Source: Dolomedes plantarius
Taxonomy: Eukaryota > Arthropoda > Arachnida > Araneae > Dolomedidae
Direction of reading: 5' to 3'
NCBI GenBank assembly: GCA_907164885.2
Contig: OU015496.1
Span: forward strand, 186,213,781 to 186,277,780
Length of the DNA stretch: 64,000 nt
Part shown: positions 54,764-64,000 of the stretch, one piece after another
Layout: each line of letters begins with the position of its first letter
How positions within the stretch are numbered: position 1 is the stretch's first letter
Notes under the pieces: generated by a model
The model's input: only the letters and a program-made list of their open reading frames with translations
Database searches by the model: none
What the model was told of the DNA's origin: nothing
Position numbers and translations under genes: made by a program

Positions 54764-55676
54764 CAGGAGTGAGCATTAAGTCGATCGCGATCGACCGGTC
54801 ATGTTAGATAGCTTGGTCGACCGCATATGTTAGATAGCTTGGTATAGAAAGCTTTACTTAAATCGACCATTATTTATTATCGGATATTGATATCACAAAT
54901 CATCAAAGCCACGTACAAGATCCGTCATCCAACCACTTTCATCATTGCCTCGTGTTATAAGAAGTTAGTTTTAAATGGTGAATTTATCAAAATTTTGTCC
55001 CCGAAACGCTGATTTTTTTTCTTTCTTTCTTTCCCTGTTGCATACAAAACTGACTTGCGGATCGACCGGTCGACCACCAAGACATTTTAAAGACCACCAA
55101 GACAAATAAATCTATAGCAATGTACATCGGAACTCCAATTTCAGGAAAACTAAATTACAACGACTGTTAACAGCATTTAAAATAAAAATAATTGTAATTT
55201 AATGAAACTCCAATCTAATATTGAATCGATTTCTCATCCGGCTGATTTAAACCACAGAGAGAGGAAACGTCCACTGTATTTCCTAATAAACACTCGTAAA
55301 GTGTTAAAAAAAAAACTATGTAACGGGGAGGTTCGATGAACTGATATTTCCTAGAGCAGGGGTGGGCGTTCGCGATCGACCGGTGGACCACCAAGACATT
55401 TTGGGGTGACCGCCTTTACTAAGACCTAAGACGCGCATACTAAAAGAAACATATTTATGGAACACCGACTCGATTTGCTTTAAACGCGGTTTTAAAAGAG
55501 TAAGTTTTTTTTCTTGTAGTTATGTAGGTAAGTACATATTCGGTATTTATTATTAAGTTATAATAAATATTGTAGGCTGTTTTTTTTAGCTCACCACACC
55601 TACGTCACTGGGTGGATCGCAACACCCTGAAAAAATTAGAAGTATCCCGTACCCTGGCAAAGTCTGTCCACCCCTC
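54764..55676. mobile_element. hAT-like element with GCGATCGACCGG repeats
   Basis: GTCTATAC duplicated (54756-54763 and 55677-55684). Starts CAGGAGTGAGC, ends GTCCACCCCTC. A second left-type end (CAGGGGTGGGCGTTCGCG) lies inside at about 55357, so it is compound. No transposase. Confidence 0.75.
54824..55054 (+). repeat. Inverted repeat, left arm
   Basis: CATATGTTAGATAGCTTGG ... GCATACAAAACTGAC is repeated inverted at 56503-56731 with few differences. Spacer about 1.45 kb. Confidence 0.85.
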
Positions 55677-56502
55677 GTCTATACGATGCATAGTTTAGTG
55701 TCACATTTCACGACGCGTGGAGATAAGATTAATACATCCTGATACGATTAATTTATACGAGTATGAGCTTAATTGACACAAAATATGAGCTTGCAGTCAT
55801 TTTTGAGGAAAGTCTATACCGGAGCTTAAATTTCTAATCATTTGCCAGTGATATTTCGCGGTAGAGAACCTTTGCTAACTGCATGATACGATTTTCTAAA
55901 AATAAATAATTAATAAATAAAAAAGAGAGAGTGGAGAGATGGGTATTTTCATGTTTCAAAAGAGACATAGTCAACAACAATCTTGTGATTAAAAAAAGTT
56001 TATGAAAATTGTTGAAAATATTTATTTAGATTCTGATTGTAATGAAAAAAAAATGTACTTATTCCTAAAAAAAAGAATTCCGAGAATTTCCGAACCTTTG
56101 AGATTTCACGGAATATTTACTTTAATTTCGTGTTTCCGCAAAATTTTGGGTATTTTCACGCTTTATTATTCAAAGGTTAGTTACTCGTATTACATAGTTA
56201 AAAGGCCTATTGAAGCACGTTGAATTTATACCCGGAAAAAAATAAATGTATTACTAATATTCGTAATAATGATTTGTGACGATGATCGTGATAGTTTTAA
56301 AAGCAAGCATAAGTACTGTATCCAAAAGCCATGTATTCAGGTTCTGTCCCCATGATGGACTCATTAGCATAGCATAGCAGACAAGTACTTTCATGTATCC
56401 TTTATTTCATGTATCCTGATGTACATTCATGTATCCTTTAGAAACAAGATCTTTTTTTTCTTTAAAGTTTATCAAAATTTTTGATAGTTACTGAAAATTT
56501 CC

Positions 56503-56731
56503 AGTCAGTTTTGTATGCAACAGGGAAAGAAAGAAAGAAAAAAAATCAGCGTTTCGAGGATAAAATTTTGATAAATTCACCATTTAAAGCTTCTTATAAC
56601 ACGTGGCAATGATGAAAGTGGTTGGATGACGGATCTTGTACGTGGCTTTGATGATTTGTGATATCAATATCCGATAATAAATAATGGTCATTTTAAATAA
56701 AGCTTTCTATACCAAGCTATCTAACATATGC
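56503..56731 (-). repeat. Inverted repeat, right arm
   Basis: GTCAGTTTTGTATGC ... CCAAGCTATCTAACATATG, inverse of 54824-55054. This is probably an independent fragment of the same hAT family in opposite orientation. Confidence 0.85.
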
Positions 56732-57648
56732 CTAGCAAATTGTGGAACACGTTTGATTTTCCCTGTCCTTCAGCGGCCAGATTGCAGCGTGCTAATTGTC
56801 TGTCGCTAGTTTAGGTTTAAGCTGTTAGGGATGGCTGGAAAATTCCGTTTTTGGAATTGCTTTGCCTTCAACATGTCAGGCGGCTATGATGATACAGAAG
56901 TTCAGAAAAGGTGAGGGGTGATGGAGATGCCTAGTTTTGCCTTACGTGGTTGCAGTTCTGGCAGATAACAATACAGTGCAACAGCAAAGTAGTAATAAAT
57001 GAATCGCACGCATTCTAGAACGAAGTACAGTAAGATGACTGCTAAAATTAGCGTCAATTTCCACAGATCACTTCAGGGCTGGTCATTCCTCGGGTCTTTT
57101 GATGACTGATGTCCTTCTTATAAGAAAAAACCTTATCAGGAATTTCATCGAAATTTTCCCTCGGTGATATTTTTTGCATGAATAACCTTGCGAAAAAGAA
57201 ATTTTCGAGAAGTACATTTTTTGCTTTAAAACATTATTCTTTTCGAAAGAATCACTTGTATTTAACATTTTTGGTTGTTATTGGGAAATATTCATCTAAA
57301 CTTAACCAAACAAAGCTAGGTAACATTGCCGTCCTTCTACAGGAGCTAAGTATTTGAAAGTTACTTTGCAATAAAAGCTTATAAACGAAACCGGCTGAAA
57401 CCACAACATGATGGTAGAATCCAATTGTAGAGTACTGCAGCTAGCTACAGCAACTGCATCATTCCTTGGATAGCTGGAAAAAAAATCAATTCCTTTCTCA
57501 CAAACTTATGAAAGTAATTTTAAATGGTTGAAAATGCAGTAATGAGAAGTTTCGAAACTAAAACAAGATGACCCGTGACCCGTTAGGTATATTTATTAAT
57601 AAGCTTTGATGAATTCAAGGTAGTATCAATATTGCTTCGAAAGGAATG
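56732..57648. other. Unassigned spacer
   Basis: No gene or repeat recognised beyond short AT-rich runs. Confidence 0.4.
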
Positions 57649-57650
57649 TA

Positions 57651-59199
57651 CATTACTCAAAACAATTAGGGGAGCACATGGTTTTAACGAAATTACGCAA
57701 ATACTTACCGATAAGTAACATAAAATAAATCATCCATAATTTAAAGCCTAGCAGGAAACAGAAGAAGAAAACTTCATATGCAAATCAAAGTTCATGACGT
57801 CAAAAACCAGAAAAAGAACATAAGGGCGGAAATCGGGATGTTGAAGAAACGTCTGTTTCACTGCCTTAACTGTGAAATTCGATTCTTCAGTTATTCTTTT
57901 TGAGAAAAGGTGACTTGAAAATGTCTCAACAACGTGATTTACCGGAATCCATGGCATGGCGTATTATAGGCAGACTTGAATCCGGGCAAACACAACGTAG
58001 TGTCGCGGACGTTGTTGGAGTCGCCAGAAGTGTTGTTGCAAGGCTGTGGAATCGATTCCAAGAAACAGGGAATGTTAGACGTCGACCAGGGTCGGCCACG
58101 CGCCACTACAGCAACTGATGACCGGTATATACTGTTAAAAGCTCGTCGAAACAGAACAGACAATGCTACTCAGCTGCAAAGACAGTTGATCTTGGCAACA
58201 GGACGAAGGGTGTCCAGCCAAACAGTACGTAATAGGCTTCACCAGGGAGGTCTCTATGCACGTAGGCCAATGGTCTGCATTCCGTTGACCTCACGCCACC
58301 GTGCGGCCCGAAGAAGATGGGCTGCTGAATATCGAGATTGGGAGCAACATGATTGGAGCCAAGTGCTGCTTACAGACGAGTCCCGATTCAGTCTGGAGTA
58401 TGACACCCGACGTGTTTTGGTATGGAGGGAAAGGGGCACTCGAAATAACCCCACATTCGTTCGTGAAAGGTCACAATACAGACGAGCTGGTTTTATGGTA
58501 TGGGGTAGAATCAGCATAGGTGGACGTACGGACCTGCATATCATTCGGAATGGTACTTTGACGGCCCGAAGGTATGCAGGCGAGATACTGAGACCTCATG
58601 TCATACCTTACGCTGCAGCCATTGGAGATTCGTTTGTTTTCCAGCATGATAATGCCAGACCGCATACAGCTCGTCTTGTGGAGAACATGTTTGAAGCTGA
58701 AACAATACAGAGTATGGAATGGCCAGCGTGCTCTCCTGACCTGAATCCAATCGAGCATGTTTGGGACATGCTCGGACGACGCATTGCTGCGAGACCAACG
58801 CCTCCTTTTACTCTCCGAGACTTGGATATTGCACTGCTTGAGGAGTGGAAGAGTATTCCCCAAAGTCTTATCGATAACATCATCGCATCCATGGAAAACA
58901 GGTGTGCTGCAGTCTTAGCTGTTCGAGGAGACCACACGCCATATTAAAAATCTTGCATCATTTCTAAACAATACTTTTTTTTATCGTTTACATGTAACCA
59001 AATTGTTGCCCAAAATCATATTTTCACGTTTTTTCCATATTTTCAAAGAATTAAAGATTAATTACAAATTTTTTTAGTCTTTTTTTTTTTCTGTATTGCG
59101 CATTAATACGCGTGTACTATTCATTTTATGCCAATACGTGGCTGTCTCGCATGGTTTTCTTAACTTCTGTAATTGCTCCCCTAATTTTTTTGAGCAGTG
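57651..59199 (+). mobile_element. Tc1 transposon (DD34E), nearly intact
   Basis: TA at 57649-57650 and 59200-59201. TIRs CATTACTCAAAACAATTAGG and complement TTTTTTGAGCAGTG with the GGGGAGCA core on both sides. 1549 bp, the usual Tc1 size. Encodes one transposase with a single frame break. Confidence 0.92.
57921..58947 (+). pseudogene. Tc1 transposase, one frameshift
   Basis: ATG 57921 opens MSQQRDLPESMAWRIIGRLE with the first HTH (SVADVVGVARSVVARLWNRF). The GRPR hinge is damaged at about 58090, where about four bases seem missing. The second frame carries the second HTH (TNATQLQRQLILATGRRVSS), LLTDESRF (first Asp), FMVWGRISIGG, FVFQHDNARPHTARL (second Asp) and SPDLNPIEHVWDMLG (Glu). The spacing is 34 residues (DD34E, classical Tc1). 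Stop at 58945-58947. All catalytic residues and both DNA-binding modules are present, about 340 residues in total. This enzyme cuts and pastes the element at TA. The single lesion suggests a recent arrival. Confidence 0.88.
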
Positions 59200-60240
59200 T
59201 AGTTTTGAGATAGTTCAGTAAAATATCTTAACCCATCATTGCTAAAAAATCGCCAATCATTGCTAAAGAAATCGAAATTAATAAGGGACTTCACTACGTT
59301 ACCCACCGTACAGCATTTGATATTAGCTTATTTGATTGATTTATCATCTTTCAAAACTACTTCAACATTTTCATTCCTTTCTCCTCAGCTTCGATTCATA
59401 TTACTTATTTGGCACCTGATTATTTTTTTTCTTCTTTGAGGGAGAAGTAGTTTTGTCATAAACAAAAGATTGGTGAGAGATGGCAGCAATGAAATGTGAA
59501 TTGAATTCATCTTCAATTAAGGATTCACCATGATATATAATTAAAACAGGCCACAGTTCCAATTATTAGTATTTTTTTTTTTTTCAAAATCTTGGAAAAC
59601 TCTTAGTTTTAGTTTTGTTTTCAGGATGATCAACAGAACATCTTTCCATTCGGTATTAGCTAAAAATTAATGTTGACCAAATAATCATCTATAAGAGGCC
59701 AAATCAAAACTAGGGCCATAATGACTGATACAACTCTGTAACCCCTTGGCCCATTTTCAATTAAACTTGTTTTTTTCTGTTCCAGTAACTACCAAAAGGA
59801 ATGTAGTGCTTTGTGCGTCTTTTACTCTGTATTAAATTATGGACTGACAAACATCGGGCTTAATTACTAACATCAAACTTGTGGAAAAGTGCATGACTAA
59901 CAGCTTCTTAATATTCATAAAATTAAATTTTTATTGTGAATACTAAGAAACGGCTCGATATTATGTAAATAAATATGTGTGTTTTCAAGAGGAAAAGTTG
60001 TTTATTGTTTTCCAACAATAATAAACAAAAATTAATAGCTGAAAATAAGGGATCTACCAAGATATTGCTTTGGTAAAAAAGATTCTAGGGAGCCATTGCT
60101 CACATGAATATTATAAAGGTTTTGTGGGGGCTGTCATGAAACTTGGACCATAGATAAAGCATCCCCCTGTGGAGACTACTCCTACTGACCTACTAACCTT
60201 TAAGAAGGGGTGCAGTGAGGGGGTCTGGATGGTAAAAGTA
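59200..60240. other. Unassigned spacer
   Basis: AT-rich, short ORFs only; no supported feature. Confidence 0.4.
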
Positions 60241-60287
60241 CTTCAAGGTCAAAAAGTGCTTCAAGGTCAAAGTGCTTCAAGGTCAGC
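60241..60287 (+). promoter_or_regulatory. Triple TCAAGGTCA array
   Basis: TCAAGGTCA at 60243-60251, 60261-60269 and 60277-60285, all the same way round, inside a repeat of about 17 bp (AGT(A/G)CTTCAAGGTCAAA). TCAAGGTCA is the extended half-site of monomer-binding nuclear receptors (FTZ-F1/SF-1, ERR class). Function is inferred; it may equally be a short tandem repeat. Confidence 0.45.
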
Positions 60288-61431
60288 GGTTTTGTTGACC
60301 ATCTGTGTACCCATTATTTATGGCCGGCTGTGATGGGGCCTTTCTTATGAGTGCGCAGAGAAGAGGGTAATTTTGAATGACCACAGCTTTTAGAGGGGGT
60401 TATAATGGGTACAAGAATTAGTACTGAGAAGAAATGTCCTGCAGCTCCTTTCCTCTTGCTATTTTTAGCTTCCCCATGGAACTTTACAATTATCTCAATG
60501 CGAACTTTTTTTATTAAATTGAAAGCATTTCTTTCTTGAGTACGTTTTTATTTTTAACATCTTGTATTCTGCTCTAAGGGCCAATTCTTTAATTTTAAAA
60601 TTTGAAGACCTTGATAAATTATTTTCTCACATTTTATTTTTCATTAATCTTTAAATTTTAAAAATATTTTATCTCTCAATTATCTAATTCTTGTCCTTAT
60701 TTTTTAAATTATTTTTAAATCTTTATTCCTCTTTTTATTTTTATTTTTATTAATTTTATTTACTGAGCACTTTTACCTTGAAATAACTACCTTGCTACAG
60801 GAGATAAAGTCGCCAAGACCCAGGAACTCCACTCCTAAACTCCAATTAACATCCTCTCCTGCAGCGAATGCGAAATTTGTGTATCATTACTGCTTGCTGG
60901 TTGTTAGAGTTTTGGTTATGACAGTCGTTTGATAGATGCTACAAATTAGGTTATGTTTAATTTTTGTTTGTTGCATCTCTACTGTATCAGACCAGATAGC
61001 CTGGGGAGCTAGGTTTCGGCCGTGTTATGACTTCTCAGCAAGTCATAAAGGTTAGGTGCCTACCTGGTACGCATTTCTGCAATTGGCTCAGTCCAGCGGT
61101 TTTTGCTTATGTTTTGTAATAGCGTCTCTTTCGAGGACTGTTATAGGATTGTCCATGTATATCAGGTTTTTAATTCTCAGCTCTTGCAGTAGCTTGCGAG
61201 TAAGTGTTTGACGGACAAAAAAGGAGACACATGTTTAAGCTCGATGTGCTTTTTTTTTCTACCTTAAGTAAAATCTAAGTAATACCTAAGTAATATTTAC
61301 CTTTATTTGAAGGCATTGTGCGGTTCAAAAAAAAAAAAAGAACCCTGAAGTTTATAGTTTCTTAGTGTACAGGAGAGTAAACTTAGAAAACCTTCACTAA
61401 CACTACATTTTTTTAGTTCAGTGGTCTGTAG
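60288..61431. other. Unassigned spacer
   Basis: No gene or repeat supported. Confidence 0.4.
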
Positions 61432-62483
61432 CATTGGTGCGCAAACTTTTTTCGACCGCGACTCATTTTCTTTTTATAAAAATCATGCGACCCAATGAAA
61501 ATTTATTCATCACTCGTATAGTGTCCTAGTCTTCCGCAAGCCGAAATCCTGTGTGAGACGTTTCGTGTTGATGATTTTCACTATAACGTCTCTCCAACAT
61601 GTAAGACCTGTGTGATTTTACTTTTCATAAATCCAAAAAGATTGAACATTTCCTTAAAATTCGGGAATTCGATAATGTTTGGAGAAATCGAGGGACTTTT
61701 AATTATTATTTTTTTTAATTAGGAAAATTTTAACGAAATAAGCAAATTTTGAGAAACTATTTTCAAAATCAATGGATTTTGGGTATATATTTATTTTGCA
61801 TAGTGAGAATAAAAGAATATCTTTCTTACTATCTACACTTGTTTTTTTTTTGCGAAATCTCATATGTGCCTTAACTCCATATTTAAATATTAATATGCAT
61901 TTGTATTTCATTTAGGTAAAAATTAACAAAAAAATAGATTTTAAAAAAAGAACATGATTTTAAAATGTTAATCTTCCTATTAAAACATTGAAAATCATAA
62001 ACTTCATTTATTTATATAAAACTAAATTATTCATGAAAAAAAATATTAATGAAGGGTGAGCCTGTACCTCAGATAATATTACTTAAATATTATGGAAAAT
62101 ATTTGAGAATGCTACTTTCTTATCAGCATTGTCTGGTGTTTATAGCTGACATTTTGAACTGGTTTTTAAGCAAAACTGGTTATCAAGCTGACATTATAAC
62201 TGGTATTTTGAAAACCCAGTCTTGCACATCCTAAAGGTAAAAGAGAATGGAAGCAATGTAACCTTGTCAGGCTGTTTGACACTTTATTTTAACAATATCA
62301 TATATTTGTGACATATATAAAAATGATAAATAATAATATTAAAATGTGAAAATATAGAAAGTTAAAAGCATGTTTGCTTAATTAAATAATTCAGTATGAT
62401 ATAAATTTACTGACTACCCGCGACCCCTCCAATTTTTTTTACGACCCCTCTGTGGGTCGCGACATACAGTTTGCGCACCACTG
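61432..62483. mobile_element. hAT element, non-autonomous
   Basis: Flanks GTCTGTAG / GTCTATAG (61424-61431 and 62484-62491; 7 of 8). Left CATTGGTGCGCAAACTTTTT, right AGTTTGCGCACCACTG; GACCGCGACTC and GGGTCGCGAC near the ends. No transposase. Relative at 51428-52157. Confidence 0.8.
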
Positions 62484-62537
62484 GTCTATAGTAATAGTGA
62501 AGTTTAATTTCTGAGATATCCTTCCTCATTAAAATAA

Positions 62538-63107
62538 TTTTTGTTTTTACTATATTTACAATATTTACTGTGCTTTTACTATATTTACTGTACTATATTG
62601 TTATAAAATTATGAAAGCTCCAATTTTGAAAGTGTTTAAAAAAAATAATGTAACACACTTGAAAAGATTTTTTAGCCTATAGAATTCTTTCCGCATTCTA
62701 GCTTCCTGTGTGTTTTTCGTGCAGTATTTATGTATTTTTTTGTTTTTACCATATTTGCAATAATTGTTCTATATTGTTAAAAAATTATGACAATCAGCTC
62801 AAAAAATTATGAAAGCTCAAATTTTGAAAGGGTATAAAAATATATATAACACACTTGAAAAGATTTTTTAGCCGATAGAACTATTTCTGTATAATAGCTG
62901 ACTCTGTGTTTTTCTTGCCGTATTTATGTATTGTTTGTTTTTACTATATTTACAATAATTGTGCTATATTGTTAAAAAATTATGAAACTCACATTTTGAA
63001 AGTGTATAAAAAATTATGTAATACACTTAAAAAGATTTTTTAGCCGATAGAACACTTTCCGTATTCTAGCTGCCTCTGTGTTTTTCTTGCCGTATTTATT
63101 TATTTTT
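62538..63107 (+). repeat. Three tandem units of ~195-200 bp
   Basis: Units start at about 62538, 62739 and 62934 with TTTTTGTTTTTAC(T/C)ATATTT and share AAAAGATTTTTTAGCC(T/G)ATAG and CTGTGTGTTTTTC or CTCTGTGTTTTTC. Diverged but clearly head to tail. Confidence 0.85.
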
Positions 63108-63640
63108 TGAAGCTTAAATATTTAAACAGCGCTTGAATAGTGCTCTTCAAACACTTCAAAAGAAAATAGTTCATTTCTATGCAAGAAGAAGGCATTGTAC
63201 ATGTTCAATGTATACAATGTGATGTATGACAGAAAAGTATCAACCAAAAAAGATTATAGTTTGTGAGATAAGGATAACTTTTTTCAAAAGAGACTGACAC
63301 CTGTGTCCGCAAGGCTTTGGGAAGGGGGAGGGACAAAATCCCACTCTTTTCTTCACTTCTATTTTGAAAAGGGTAGTTAACATTACTCAGTACAATCCCC
63401 CACACACTCTTCACCATTCCTTCTTTATGTACCTCATAATTTATTCAAAGAAAGCGGCTGGACCAGAACAATTTAATCAGGCCTGCTGTGAATGAAATAT
63501 CCGACTCATAAAGTCAGAGGAAATGATGGCTTGAGAGGAAGCAATAAATCAGTGTTTTATGACATAATAATTCTATATATTTTGAAGTTCTCTAGGCGTT
63601 CTTCAGAACGCTAGTGATAATGTCAGTCGATTGTCAAAAT
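63108..63640. other. Unassigned spacer
   Basis: No supported feature. Confidence 0.4.
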
Positions 63641-63644
63641 CAAA

Positions 63645-63835
63645 TGAGTGTTTTTCTCGCCAAAAATTGAAATCTATTCTATCTCTTTTAAAAAGGCAGC
63701 TCAAACTAATTTTCAGATTTTTCCTACATGACGAGGATTTCCTAAGTGACGGGGGTCTAAGTGTTTTTTTTTCCCACTAAAAATTGAAATGCTAATATCT
63801 CTTTTAAAAAAGGCTCTCAAATAAAATTTTTGGCT
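63645..63835 (+). repeat. Two tandem units of ~115 bp
   Basis: AGTGTTTTTCTCGCC-AAAAATTGAAAT ... ATCTCTTTTAAAAA-GGC at 63645 recurs at about 63760 with small changes. Confidence 0.65.
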
Positions 63836-64000
63836 CTCAAACGAATGACGTTTTCAAAATTTGTATGCCTCACAGTCGGGACTATCTTCATAAACAGTTT
63901 TCACTGTCTCCGCTTGGTGTAGTAATAATGCTAAAAGGAGATGTAACGGCTGCCCTAAAACTTGAATTAAACTTTTCTTTTCTTTTTGTCTGCCTGGACA

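Overview
The window is AT-rich eukaryotic DNA made almost entirely of interspersed repeats and transposable elements, with no prokaryotic features. The superfamilies (Tc1/mariner, pogo/Tigger, hAT, PIF/Harbinger with MADF-BESS proteins, piggyBac-like, a SCAN-type Gag LTR element, tRNA-derived SINEs), GT-AG introns and long AT-rich spacers indicate an arthropod nuclear genome. An arachnid, probably a spider, is my best guess from the Gag style; this is inference. No host gene can be named with confidence.

Layout. 0-6.4 kb: tandem Tigger remnants, a head-to-tail dimer of an unclassified 0.7-kb repeat, a TTAA-flanked MITE, a piggyBac-like MITE and one orphan exon candidate. 6.4-23.5 kb: two PIF/Harbinger elements lying back to back. 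Each has a transposase on one strand and a spliced MADF-BESS gene on the other, and the exons of each gene lie inside introns of the other. The first element also hosts a hAT (itself hosting a Harbinger-type MITE), a Tc1, a SINE and two hAT MITEs. The second hosts a mariner remnant and SINEs. 23.5-35 kb: a small Cys-rich ORF, MITEs (one hAT MITE with a private minisatellite), two DD36E (Incomer-like) transposons in opposite orientation, and a hAT with a nested pogo-type MITE. 35.4-42.0 kb: a pogo-type element split by a young LTR retrotransposon (two 565-bp LTRs identical by eye; one 727-codon Gag-protease-integrase-finger ORF; no reverse transcriptase). 42-57 kb: Tigger and a group of hAT MITEs with 8-bp duplications, two SINE copies, a CpG-rich promoter-like island near 53 kb and a large inverted repeat. 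57.6-59.2 kb: a nearly intact Tc1 (DD34E). 59-64 kb: AT-rich spacer with a triple TCAAGGTCA array, a hAT and two tandem repeats.

The most interesting signal is the interlocked antiparallel gene pair of the Harbinger elements. It occurs twice in the window, in mirrored orientation, and the splice junctions I could test keep the reading frame. Target-site duplications gave exact boundaries for more than fifteen elements and therefore an order of insertions.
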